The notes under the pieces are model-generated. The model worked only from the letters and a program-made list of their open reading frames with translations. It was not told the origin of the DNA and ran no database searches. DNA of 64,000 nucleotides from the NCBI RefSeq assembly GCF_010500915.1, contig NZ_JAAAWP010000011.1:1-64000 (forward strand), in the 5' to 3' direction. Of this stretch, positions 28,634 to 37,497 are shown in pieces (within the stretch, counting starts at the first letter, position 1; each line of letters starts with the position of its first letter). The position numbers and the translations under genes are program-made. Source of the DNA: Alteromonas hispanica (GTDB taxonomy: Bacteria > Pseudomonadota > Gammaproteobacteria > Enterobacterales > Alteromonadaceae).

Positions 28634-29141
28634 CAATGTGGTTAAAAAGAACGGTTTAAGTATTTTAATGCATACTTTACTTTGTCTGAACTCTACTTGG
28701 TTGTTTATAAGTAATGCTTTATATATGACGTTTTGACGGTTTGAGTGCAGAATTGTCGCGTTAGAGAAGGGAAAATTTCAAAAAAAAGCCATTTTTCGAG
28801 CAAAAATTTCATGCCATGTCGCTATTGTCGCAAGTGCTTTAACTTTTTGTTGGTGCCTATTTCTAATTAGCTGGTAAAATATACGCTTAGCTAGTTTTTG
28901 CTGGCATTTGCAAAAGTTGTGGTGTTTTTATACGTATCTAATATGTGACTTGCCCATAAAAAGGGCTTTATGCTAGCGCGGAAGAAAGTACTAAGGGATT
29001 AGTTCTAAGCCTCTTTTATATTAGTAAAATCGGGCACACGATGTTCGCACTCATATTCTATTTTGCAGCTAATCTGCTGGAGAGTTTTTTGAATAAGCGG
29101 CGTTCTTATGTAGTGAGCAGTTTATAAGTAACGAGTAAACG
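28634..29141. other. 508-base intergenic region before the REC-EAL gene
   Basis: AT-rich non-coding stretch. It contains a weak stem GCCC(ATAAAAA)GGGC near 28953-28967 followed by a TATGCT hexamer. It also contains a TGGTAAAATA (about 28872-28881), which could be an extended -10 box. No ORF longer than about 40 codons with a ribosome-binding site was seen. The length suggests complex regulation of the downstream signalling pair, but no specific site could be identified. Confidence 0.4.
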
Positions 29142-30401
29142 ATGATGTTAAAGCAGCAGCAACAATCTAAGGTACTGCTCGTTGATGACGAGGCAAGTGT
29201 ACTAAAAGCATTAGGGCGCGTGCTTCTTTACGAAGACTATCACGTAGTTAAAGCGTCTTGCCCTGCAGAAGCTCTTGAAGTTGTAAAAAATCAATCGTTT
29301 GATGTGATCATTGCCGATTATCGAATGCCAATAATGAACGGAGTTACTTTTTTACGAGAGGCTCGTCGTTTCCAACCTTTTTCATGTAACTTTATTTTAA
29401 GTGGCGATGCTGACACCGATGACGTTATCGAGTGTATGAACGATGATATTGCCGAACGTTTTTTGCGTAAACCCTGGGACAACAAGCGTATTGTTGAAGA
29501 GGTAAACGCTGGTGTGCGAAAACGAGATAAAGCCCATTTATTAAGCCAAATACTTGCTAATGAATCTTCAGGAAAAATGCCTCCACCGGTAGGCGAATAT
29601 TCCGGGAGCAACATAGCGCAATCTCATGACGTACTGCAGCACCTCAAGTCAGCTGATTTTGACAATGAATTTAGTTTAGTCTACCAGCCTAAAGTATGCG
29701 CGAAAACCGGTCGCATTGTTGGTTTGGAGAGCTTGTTGCGTTGGAATAGCCCCATTGCCGGAGTTATACCACCTGATGTTTTTATTCCCATTGCTGAAGA
29801 GGGCTCATTCATTAACGATATCGGAGAGTGGGTACTTAATGAGACCGCACGTTTCCAAATGAGATGGCGCTCGTTTACGTTGTCTAAAGGTTTTAGGTTG
29901 GCTTTCAATGTGTCGCCAAAACAACTACGCGACGGCTGTTTCGTCGAAAAAGTGAAAGCCCTCATCAGCAGTGGCGATTTAATTCCCGAGTACACCTGTA
30001 TTGAAATTACAGAATCGGCAGCTATTGATGACTTTGAAGATTGCTGTAAACAGCTAACCAAGCTGTCTGATTTGGGTATTGAAGTGGCTATTGATGATTT
30101 TGGCACAGGCCATACCGCGATAAACTACCTGTTAAAATTGCCGGCTCACGTGGTAAAACTAGATCGAAGCTTAATTCAAGGTGTTGATAGTGAGGAAAAA
30201 AGCTACAACGTGGTGAAAAATGTTGTGGCAATGGCCCAGTCTATTGGCATGAAAGTAGTGGCCGAAGGTATTGAAATTGCCCAGCATGCGCTATGTTTAA
30301 AGAACATGGGCTGCGAGGAATTACAAGGCTATCATTATAGTAAGCCGTTAACGGAAGACCAGTTGTTGAAGGCATTAGCTCAACAACCTTATAAAGTATG
30401 A
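29142..30401 (+). CDS. response regulator with EAL c-di-GMP phosphodiesterase domain
   Basis: 419 residues. Receiver domain about 9-125: acidic pair in LLVDDE, phospho-acceptor D59 in IIADYRMP, and K110 in FLRKPW. EAL domain about 175-412: the signature is ESL (E196-S197-L198) instead of EAL. The other catalytic and metal-binding residues are kept: N in FNVSPKQ, E in IEITES, DD in AIDDFGTGH, K in VKLDRSL, E in AEGIE and Q in LQGY. It is therefore probably an active phosphodiesterase hydrolysing c-di-GMP to pGpG under control of a phosphorelay. Followed 9 bases later by a REC-HDOD gene, presumably co-transcribed. The cognate kinase is not in the window. Confidence 0.92.
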   Translation: MMLKQQQQSKVLLVDDEASVLKALGRVLLYEDYHVVKASCPAEALEVVKNQSFDVIIADYRMPIMNGVTFLREARRFQPFSCNFILSGDADTDDVIECMNDDIAERFLRKPWDNKRIVEEVNAGVRKRDKAHLLSQILANESSGKMPPPVGEYSGSNIAQSHDVLQHLKSADFDNEFSLVYQPKVCAKTGRIVGLESLLRWNSPIAGVIPPDVFIPIAEEGSFINDIGEWVLNETARFQMRWRSFTLSKGFRLAFNVSPKQLRDGCFVEKVKALISSGDLIPEYTCIEITESAAIDDFEDCCKQLTKLSDLGIEVAIDDFGTGHTAINYLLKLPAHVVKLDRSLIQGVDSEEKSYNVVKNVVAMAQSIGMKVVAEGIEIAQHALCLKNMGCEELQGYHYSKPLTEDQLLKALAQQPYKV

Positions 30402-30410
30402 GGAGAAGGG

Positions 30411-31553
30411 ATGTCGAATAATCAGGTTCTCATTGTTGATGATGAACAATTGATTTTAAAATCGTTAAAAAGGGCGCTAAGAAGGATAGCGCCATTATGG
30501 ACGGTCCATCTTTATGAGTCTGGGCAGGAGGCGCTTAGCGATCTTAAAAGTGGTGTCATTCAACCAGATTTGGTCATGTGCGATAGACTCATGCCTGGAA
30601 CGCGTGGCGATGATGTGTTGCTTGAATGTAGAATGCATAATCCGGAGGCGATTAGGCTGTTAATGACTGGCGACACTCGCATTGATATAAAAGAGATTGT
30701 TGCCTCAAATGTACATATCTATATCTCAAAACCTTTCGAGCATGATGATATTAATAACGTGTTTAACAGGGTTATTCGTCTTAAGGCGCTTCCCCTAGAC
30801 ACCGATATAAGAAGAGCGCTCGGTAGGTTGGAACATCTTCCAGTACTAAACGAAACCTGCCAAAAACTAGATGAATTGTTCAAAAATCAAAACGTTGAAC
30901 TTAGCGACGTCGCCAAGGTAGTAGAAACAGACCCTACGTTAGTAGCGGTAGTTTTGCAGGCTGCTAACTCACCATTTTTAGGCTTTCGCACTCAAGTGTC
31001 GTCTATTGATAAGGCGGTAAAGCGAGTTGGCTTAAATACGATAAAATCTATTGCTATTGCTTCAAGTCTGGGTGAAACATACGATGTCAACGATTCGCGA
31101 TTTCGCGACATTGTTGAGCACGCTTTTGCCTCAGCATTTATCGCTAGCAGGTTAATGCGGTTAAGAGAGTTTCCAAGCGAGCAAGCCGAATATGCGTTTT
31201 CAATGTGTATGCTCGCTTGTATTGGTGAACTCTATTTAATTGGTTCGCCCGACACTGTCTACAACGAGGACTTGCAGCAAGCGTCGCAACCTCTAAGTGC
31301 GCTTATTACCTACTATTTACTGACATTGTGGGGAATTGAAGAGCGCTTAGTTGAAGATATTTTTCAAGCCTCTAGTGAGGTGAAGTGTTCGGGTCACTTT
31401 TCTGAGGTATTTTATTTAGCACGCCGTTTAGCTCATGAGCCCATCGAAAATAACCTTGCCGATTTGCCGAGTAATGATGATAGAGGCGCCGATGATTACG
31501 CTTTCGTAGCACAATGGCGAGATGCAATAAGCGCTTTTCAAGAAAGCTCTTAA
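30411..31553 (+). CDS. response regulator with HDOD domain
   Basis: 380 residues. Receiver about 4-120 with IVDDEQ, D58 in MCDRLMPG and K107 in YISKPF. An HDOD domain about 135-330 follows (LPVLNETCQKLDELF, then VVETDPTLVAVVLQAANSPFLG and VKRVGLNTIKSIAIASSLG). HDOD is related to HD phosphohydrolases but lacks the catalytic HD pair, and usually works through protein contacts. A strong GGAGAAGGG ribosome-binding site precedes it, 9 bases after the REC-EAL stop. Pairing with REC-EAL suggests that the two act on one signal; the output is unknown. Confidence 0.9.
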   Translation: MSNNQVLIVDDEQLILKSLKRALRRIAPLWTVHLYESGQEALSDLKSGVIQPDLVMCDRLMPGTRGDDVLLECRMHNPEAIRLLMTGDTRIDIKEIVASNVHIYISKPFEHDDINNVFNRVIRLKALPLDTDIRRALGRLEHLPVLNETCQKLDELFKNQNVELSDVAKVVETDPTLVAVVLQAANSPFLGFRTQVSSIDKAVKRVGLNTIKSIAIASSLGETYDVNDSRFRDIVEHAFASAFIASRLMRLREFPSEQAEYAFSMCMLACIGELYLIGSPDTVYNEDLQQASQPLSALITYYLLTLWGIEERLVEDIFQASSEVKCSGHFSEVFYLARRLAHEPIENNLADLPSNDDRGADDYAFVAQWRDAISAFQESS

Positions 31554-31627
31554 GGCAAGGCCAAGTGATTTCTAAACTTTTTACACAATTCCATTAAGCG
31601 CTATACAAAACCCGCATCAAAGATAAT

Positions 31628-31662
31628 AGCCGCGCGTTCTAGTAAGCGAAGGCGCGGCTTTG
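31628..31662. terminator. terminator between REC-HDOD and transglycosylase genes
   Basis: AGCCGCGC (31628-31635) pairs with GCGCGGCT (31652-31659), followed by TTG and a weak T tract. It lies between convergent genes. Confidence 0.7.
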
Positions 31663-31665
31663 TCA

Positions 31666-32955
31666 TTATGAAGAGCGTTTTTCTAGCGAAATATCTAATG
31701 CATTCATCACATCAAGCCCAGGAAAACCATCGGCAATCATCTTATTGGCGAGCTGGTAATTGCGGATCCCTTCACGTGTGGCAGGCCCAATAATTCCATC
31801 GGGCTTACCAACGTCAAACCCTAATGTGTTTAGCTTTCCTTGCAGAGCAATGATGTCTTTTCGGCTATACGCTGGAAGATCTGGAAGAGGTGCTTGAATA
31901 CCAGACGCTCCGGATATTTTATCTGCCAGTACACCAACAGAAATGGCATAAAACTCTGAGTTATTCCAGCGCATGATCACTCTGAAATTTTTATAAGCAA
32001 TAAATGCGGGCCCTTGATGACCGGCTGGCACAATCACATAAGCAGACGTGTCAGCGTTACCAAGCTCGCTGCCATCGGTGCGCTTTATGCCAATGTCATT
32101 CCATTCACTGAGAGACTGGCGGTTTTTGTAGCCCGAAAGTTGGTAATTAAAGTCATTGGGTAGCTGTACTTCACGCCCCCATCTGAACCCTGCCTCCCAA
32201 CCTAAGTTGGAAAGGAAGTTGGCGGCGGAGGATAGTGCGTCTTCCTCACTGGCCCAAAGGTTAATTTGCCCATCGCCGTCGCCGTCAATAGCGTAATGGG
32301 TATAAGCCGATGGCATAAATTGAGTGTGCCCCATAGCCCCTGCCCACGAGCCTACCATTTCTTCACGATTTAGCTTTTCTCTCTCAAAGAGCTTAACAGC
32401 CACTAAAAACTCTTGCGTGAAATAACTACTGCGGCGCTTGTCACAGGCAAGAGTGGCAAGTGAGTCGAGCACCGGCATTTTGCCTTTGTAGTTTCCAAAG
32501 TTTGTTTCTAAGCCCCAAAAGGCTAGCAAATAGTGAGGAGGTACACCGTATTTGTCATTGAGCTTTTGCAATAACGTTTTGTGTTTTGCATACATTTCCT
32601 TACCTTTGTTGGTGCGCCATTCAGTAACACGTTTACTGAAGTAGCCTGGAAATGTTTGCACAAACTCAGGTTGGCTTCTGTCGTATTTTATTACGTTATC
32701 TTGATGAATGAGAGATGGAAAAATAGCATCAATGGTTTGCTGACTTACTCCTTGTTGCTGCGCTTTTTGCTCAAGAGCCGAGGTGCAGGTGGCAAAGTCA
32801 TCGTTTGCACTGACATACGATGCAGAAAAGCTTGAAAACAGAACGGCTAGCGAAATTGCAGAAAAAGCACGGGAAAACACGGGTACAGACAAACGTGATT
32901 TGAAAACCTCCGCTTTTGAAGAGGCGGTGGCAGAGAATAGTGAAACTAAGCGCAT
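31666..32955 (-). CDS. lytic murein transglycosylase, MltB family with peptidoglycan-binding domain
   Basis: 429 residues. A long basic N-region precedes a hydrophobic signal core at about 31-50. The SLT_2 catalytic domain spans about 53-345, with the catalytic glutamate E150 in FWGLETNFGNYKGK and the supporting motif GSWAGAMGHTQFMPS. A PG_binding_1 domain spans about 365-420 (LQGKLNTLGFDVGKPDGIIGPATREGIRNYQ). The enzyme cleaves the MurNAc-GlcNAc bond of peptidoglycan with formation of 1,6-anhydro ends, in the periplasm. No lipobox is visible, so it is probably soluble, unlike E. coli MltB. AAGGAAA lies 7 bases before the start. It is divergent from mrcB, also a wall gene. Confidence 0.9.
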   Translation of the reverse strand: MRLVSLFSATASSKAEVFKSRLSVPVFSRAFSAISLAVLFSSFSASYVSANDDFATCTSALEQKAQQQGVSQQTIDAIFPSLIHQDNVIKYDRSQPEFVQTFPGYFSKRVTEWRTNKGKEMYAKHKTLLQKLNDKYGVPPHYLLAFWGLETNFGNYKGKMPVLDSLATLACDKRRSSYFTQEFLVAVKLFEREKLNREEMVGSWAGAMGHTQFMPSAYTHYAIDGDGDGQINLWASEEDALSSAANFLSNLGWEAGFRWGREVQLPNDFNYQLSGYKNRQSLSEWNDIGIKRTDGSELGNADTSAYVIVPAGHQGPAFIAYKNFRVIMRWNNSEFYAISVGVLADKISGASGIQAPLPDLPAYSRKDIIALQGKLNTLGFDVGKPDGIIGPATREGIRNYQLANKMIADGFPGLDVMNALDISLEKRSS

Positions 32956-33120
32956 AGTAAATTTCCTTTGATACTTGTTTGCATGCTATCGCATAGTGAC
33001 TGCAAAGTGCGAGCAAAATTCCATATGGCAGTTTTGTTTAAACTGAAGACCTTGTGTTTAGCAGTTGTTGCGCAGCGGGTGCGGTGGTAATGTTCACTCC
33101 ATAAATTTAAGGACCGGTAA

Positions 33121-35529
33121 GTGAAAGCACTTACTATTTTACGGCGCTTTATCGTGGCAAAAAGACAATCGAAGAATACCTCAGCAGCAAGCAAGACAAC
33201 CAGTAAAGGCAAATCGAGTCGTAGTGCATCAAATAACGAGAAAAATGGCAAGCGTCGATGGCTTTTCAGCGCTTTTTGGCGCCTGTCACTTGTTGGGCTT
33301 GTTGTATTCGCGGCCTATGCGTTTTATCTCGACGCTCAGATAAAAAAGGGCTTTTCTGGTAATAAGTGGGAGGTCCCAGCTCAAATATTTGCCCGTCCAT
33401 TGCGCCTGAGTAAAGGCGAGGAAATTACTCCACAGGAAGTTATTGATGAACTAAACTTGCTGGGTTATCGCAGAGTAGCCTTTGCGAATGATAGCGGAGA
33501 ATTTAGCTATCAAAATCGAGTGCTAACAGTTCAGCGCCGAGCATTTCAATTTCCAGAGGGTGCAGAGCCTCTTCGTCATTTGGTGGTAAGCTGGAACGGC
33601 GCGAGAGTGTCAGAAATTTACGACAAGACTCAAGAGCGCGAGTTTGGCTCTGTGAGATTAGAACCTTGGCTGGTGACAAGAATGACAAGCGGCTCGAGAG
33701 AAGATCGTATGTTAGTGTCATTAGATACCATTCCTGAGCTACTTCCCAAAGCGCTTACCCTTGTTGAAGACCGAAACTTCTATAACCACCACGGCGTCGC
33801 ACCCTTATCAATTATACGGGCGTTATTGGCTAATATTGCCGCAGGTAGAACTGTTCAAGGTGGCAGCACGCTTACTCAGCAGCTAGTGAAAAATATGTTT
33901 CTTACTCGAGAACGCTCGTTGGTGAGAAAAGCGAAAGAAGCCATTATGGCGGTGATTATCGATGCCAGATACAGTAAATCAGAAATCATAGAGGCATACC
34001 TAAATGAGGTCTTTCTAGCTCAGAACGGCGACATGGCGGTGCACGGTTTCGGGCTTGCCAGTTATTTTTACTTTGACAGACCCGCTAACGAGCTAAGCGT
34101 GCCAGAAATCGCCACCCTAGTTGCTATCATCAAAGGTCCTTCTTACTACAACCCTCGTAAATACGCTGAACGGGCAAAAGAACGACGAGACTTAGTGCTT
34201 CGTGTGTTGTTTGATGAGAACGAGATCGGCAGAGAAGAGTATGAGCGTTATATTAATACGCCGCTTGGATTGGCAAGTGGAGCAAGCTTAGCCAGCGGTA
34301 AGCACCCCGCGTTTATGGAGCAAGTTCGCAGAGAGCTTGACGAAATATTGGCCGAGCCTAGCTTGAGAGACTCTGGTGTAAAGGTATTTACCACACTCGA
34401 TATTGTTGCCCAGCGCCGAGCTGAACGCGCAATGTCCAGCACATTAGACAGCCTGCAAAAAGATAGAAAAGCGACACTACAAGGCGCAATGGTTATTACC
34501 GATAGCGCAAGTGGTGAGGTAAGAGCGATTGTGGGAGATCGAAATGTTTCCTATAACGGGTTCAACCGCGCATTAGACGCTCGACGTCCTATTGGCTCAC
34601 TTGTGAAACCCGCGGTTTATTTGTCGGCTCTAGAAGATCCAACGCAGTTTAATTTGGCCACACCCCTAGAAGATAAGCCAATTACCCTTGAGAGCAAAAA
34701 CGGCAAGCCGTGGTCTCCAAAAAATTATGACAAAGAGTTTAGAGGGCAAGTGCCTCTATTGCAGGGGTTAACCGAATCACTCAACATTCCAACAGTAAAT
34801 TTAGGTATGCAGGTAGGGCTAGATACTCTCGCTGATACCATTGAACGCCTTGGTGTGAAATCGCCGTTAGATGAGGTGCCTTCAATGACGCTCGGAGCGT
34901 TTGAGCTCACACCATTTGCCACCAATCAGATGTACCAGACCCTGTCTAATGATGGTCGCTACATTCCTCTACACACAGTTACATCGGTAGTGACTGCCGA
35001 AAACGCGTTGCTATGGAGAAAAGCGGAGTTTTTCTCTCAGCGTGTAGATGAAGCAGCAACTTACCTATTGAACTATGCACTTTACAAGGTGACCACCGAA
35101 GGCACCGCAAAGCGTATAGGTGCTACATTTGGTAAAATTAATATGGCGGGCAAAACCGGGACGACTGACGATTATCGAGATAGTTGGTTTAGCGGGTTCG
35201 ATAGGAACCATGTCGTCACTGTGTGGGTAGGTAACGATGATAATAAAACGGTTAACTTAACCGGTGCTGGAGGTGCGCTTCCCGTTTTTATAAATTATAT
35301 GAAGTCACAGGCGCCAAAGTCGTTATCTAGGCGTTTTCCAAAAGGTTTAGGTATTGCACACTTTGATGCTAAAACCGGTGCAGTAGTTGTGGCTGGGTGT
35401 GCAGGCAGTCTAAGCGTGCCAGCAATTCTAGATGTGTTACCTACTCCCGAGCAAGATTGCTCAGGGCGACCTGTTGGCAGTGATGAAAAGAATAAAAAGA
35501 AGAGCTGGTGGGAGCGGATCTTCGGATAA
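33121..35529 (+). CDS. mrcB: penicillin-binding protein 1B
   Basis: Bifunctional class A PBP, 802 residues. A basic cytoplasmic tail precedes TM at about 43-66. A UB2H-like region follows (about 80-160), then the GT51 glycosyltransferase (VEDRNFYNHHGV with catalytic Glu; GGSTLTQQLVKNMFLTRERS) and the transpeptidase with SLVK (in RPIGSLVKPAVYL), SLN (TESLNIPTVN) and KTG (MAGKTGTTDDYRDSWF). It polymerises and cross-links peptidoglycan at the inner membrane. The GTG start at 33121 is supported by AAGGA 8 bases upstream. The lpoB-type activator is not nearby. Confidence 0.94.
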   Translation: MKALTILRRFIVAKRQSKNTSAASKTTSKGKSSRSASNNEKNGKRRWLFSAFWRLSLVGLVVFAAYAFYLDAQIKKGFSGNKWEVPAQIFARPLRLSKGEEITPQEVIDELNLLGYRRVAFANDSGEFSYQNRVLTVQRRAFQFPEGAEPLRHLVVSWNGARVSEIYDKTQEREFGSVRLEPWLVTRMTSGSREDRMLVSLDTIPELLPKALTLVEDRNFYNHHGVAPLSIIRALLANIAAGRTVQGGSTLTQQLVKNMFLTRERSLVRKAKEAIMAVIIDARYSKSEIIEAYLNEVFLAQNGDMAVHGFGLASYFYFDRPANELSVPEIATLVAIIKGPSYYNPRKYAERAKERRDLVLRVLFDENEIGREEYERYINTPLGLASGASLASGKHPAFMEQVRRELDEILAEPSLRDSGVKVFTTLDIVAQRRAERAMSSTLDSLQKDRKATLQGAMVITDSASGEVRAIVGDRNVSYNGFNRALDARRPIGSLVKPAVYLSALEDPTQFNLATPLEDKPITLESKNGKPWSPKNYDKEFRGQVPLLQGLTESLNIPTVNLGMQVGLDTLADTIERLGVKSPLDEVPSMTLGAFELTPFATNQMYQTLSNDGRYIPLHTVTSVVTAENALLWRKAEFFSQRVDEAATYLLNYALYKVTTEGTAKRIGATFGKINMAGKTGTTDDYRDSWFSGFDRNHVVTVWVGNDDNKTVNLTGAGGALPVFINYMKSQAPKSLSRRFPKGLGIAHFDAKTGAVVVAGCAGSLSVPAILDVLPTPEQDCSGRPVGSDEKNKKKSWWERIFG

Positions 35530-35646
35530 AAATGCTCCAGTAAGAAGAGAGCTAACAACGCAAACATATCAATATGCAGGTTGCGTACTCTCTTCCACCA
35601 GAGCTAGGGCCCAAGGAGGCAGGGTAGGCTAGGGGAACAAAACTGT

Positions 35647-35757
35647 TTAATGGCCTTTCTGGAAAAATATGCGTGCTGTTGAAAACGCAATAGCACTCAC
35701 GGCAAAAGCAATAAAAGGACCGAGTACAAGCATAAATAATGTACTGCCAGTAATCAT
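35647..35757 (-). CDS. 36-residue single-pass membrane microprotein
   Basis: Short ORF of 36 codons that starts MITGSTLFMLVLGPFIAFAV and ends RIFFQKGH. It is almost entirely one hydrophobic helix with a basic C-terminus, suggesting an N-out, C-in single-pass protein. AAGGAGAG lies 4-11 bases before the ATG, a near-ideal ribosome-binding site. It begins 10 bases after the stop of the 94-residue secreted protein gene and is thus probably its operon partner. Function unknown; coding is inferred from the ribosome-binding site, composition and gene spacing. Confidence 0.6.
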   Translation of the reverse strand: MITGSTLFMLVLGPFIAFAVSAIAFSTARIFFQKGH

Positions 35758-35767
35758 AACTCTCTCC

Positions 35768-36052
35768 TTACGCGTCGTTATCATCGGTCGTTTCAGGTGA
35801 GATAGGCGTTATTGTAATATCTGCCAGTAGTGTAGTTGCTTCGTTCGCATCAGGCTCAAATGTATGACTAGCTGTGATAACGTCATAGGCAATATTTATT
35901 GAAGTTTCTTGTCTTACTTCCTCAATGGCGCTGGCCACTAAATAATCGGTTTGTGATTGCAACCCAGCAACATTGTCGTTGGCCATTGCAGAAGCACTTA
36001 GTACGCCAGATGTTAATATTAATGCAGTGAAAAGATTTTTACGGGTAAACAT
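35768..36052 (-). CDS. small exported protein of unknown function
   Basis: 94 residues. The N-terminus MFTRKNLFTALILTSGVLSASAMA is a clear Sec signal peptide with a probable cut after AMA, leaving an acidic mature protein of about 70 residues (C-terminus ISPETTDDNDA). AAGGAA lies 7 bases upstream of the start. No known domain was recognised. It is followed by the 36-residue membrane ORF, and its upstream region has two palindromes that may be operators. Likely periplasmic. Confidence 0.7.
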   Translation of the reverse strand: MFTRKNLFTALILTSGVLSASAMANDNVAGLQSQTDYLVASAIEEVRQETSINIAYDVITASHTFEPDANEATTLLADITITPISPETTDDNDA

Positions 36053-36463
36053 AACTTTTTCCTTTTAATTAGAGTTGAACACTGCACTAAAATATACTGC
36101 CTGGCAGCTTTCGATTTTCTCGACCCTAAAGTTTTAGGTCGTTATCAAGTAACTATTTTTATTTGTATCTTTCGATATCTCTTTCTTTGCGAGTGTTGTG
36201 CCACTTTTTGTTTTGTGTTTAAAATATTGATTTATAATGATTTATTTTTTTAGGATAAAAAGCGGTTGTAGAGAGTAGAATGTGTGAAACTAAAATTTAG
36301 TGGTTTTGAAAGTTGGTTGGTTAAATTAACCAACTTGTGAGTGAGGATGGTTTTAAAGAGTTGAAAGATGGCTTTTGTGACCTTCACCAAAAACGAAGTA
36401 GAAGAGATAAGAGAGCACGTCGTTTGAAAAGCGCGCTCTAATTTGATGCTGATTAGTTTTTGA
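36053..36463 (-). promoter_or_regulatory. upstream region of the exported protein gene with two palindromes
   Basis: This 411-base gap holds a perfect palindrome CTGCCTGGCAG (36097-36107) and a second one CCTAAA-GT-TTTAGG (36125-36138). Both lie 45-90 bases upstream of the exported-protein start. On the minus strand TATATT (complement of 36091-36096) is a possible -10 box between the first palindrome and the gene. The remainder up to 36463 is AT-rich with nothing recognisable. Confidence 0.4.
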
Positions 36464-37384
36464 TTAGGAAGCTGAGCGCAAGCGCGATATCAATGTCACT
36501 GCTAAAACAACAACCGCTCCTGCTAACATGCCTACAACGCCATCGGCTAAAATAGACATCGCGAAGTCTGCGCTAGGCACTAATTGGGTTGCCCATGCCG
36601 TAACGTGGTGTAAAACGCCAATACTGTGCGTTAGGATACCCCCGCCTACTAAAAACATTGCAATAGTACCTACCACTGCCAATGTTTTCATGATGGCGGG
36701 AGCCGCAACAAGTAAGGCTCGTCCGATAATGCGTTGCAAAGTATTCATGCTTCCTGTTAATGACTTACGGAGCATGTAAAGTCCAACGTCATCCATCTTT
36801 ACAAGGCCGGCTACTAAACCATATACGCCTAATGTTATAGCCAAACTCAGTGCGACCAATACACCAACCTGTGTGGTCAAAGGCGCTTCGCTTACTGTGC
36901 CTAAAGCAATAACAATAATTTCGGCTGATAAAATAAAGTCTGTTCGTATAGCGCCTTTTATCTTTTTTTGCTCGAAAGCCACCATATCAACGTCTTCGTG
37001 AGCAATGGCATCGATTCGTGCCTCTCGCTCTTGCGTCTCATCACCGTGTGGTAGGTATTTATGCAGCAGTTTTTCAGCTCCCTCAAAGCATAAGTAAAGC
37101 CCGCCTAGCACTAATAGTAAGGTAATGAGTGACGGTACAAAGGCGCTAATTGCTAGGGCTGCAGGCACTAATATCGCTTTATTTAACAACGAGCCTTTTG
37201 CTACCGCCCACACAACGGGTAATTCTCTGTCTGCTTTAATTCCTTGTACTTGGTCTGCATTAACCGCCAAATCGTCACCCAAAACGCCAGCGGTTTTTTG
37301 TGCCGCCACTTTTGACATGGTGGCAATGTCGTCCATTAAGGTGGCAATATCGTCAAGTAAGGCAAGTAAATTAGCTCCAGCCAC
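36464..37384 (-). CDS. DUF808 family inner membrane protein (YedI-like)
   Basis: 306 residues of the DUF808/YedI family. The N-terminus AGANLLALLDDIATLMDDIATM and the central LPHGDE region are family markers, with about six membrane helices after residue 60 (for example ILVPAALAISAFVPSLITLLLVLGG). The function of the family is unknown. Starts with GTG, with AAGGAA 7 bases upstream. Single gene, or perhaps downstream of the TonB-like gene at 37498 (113-base gap). Confidence 0.85.
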   Translation of the reverse strand: MAGANLLALLDDIATLMDDIATMSKVAAQKTAGVLGDDLAVNADQVQGIKADRELPVVWAVAKGSLLNKAILVPAALAISAFVPSLITLLLVLGGLYLCFEGAEKLLHKYLPHGDETQEREARIDAIAHEDVDMVAFEQKKIKGAIRTDFILSAEIIVIALGTVSEAPLTTQVGVLVALSLAITLGVYGLVAGLVKMDDVGLYMLRKSLTGSMNTLQRIIGRALLVAAPAIMKTLAVVGTIAMFLVGGGILTHSIGVLHHVTAWATQLVPSADFAMSILADGVVGMLAGAVVVLAVTLISRLRSAS

Positions 37385-37497
37385 AGATTATTCCTTATTA
37401 AATTATTATGTAGTCAGAATACGTCGTTACGCCAATGCTTGGCAACACAACAATTCCGTAGCGTTGTTTACAAAAGGAGGGCAAACGTCAATGCGCC

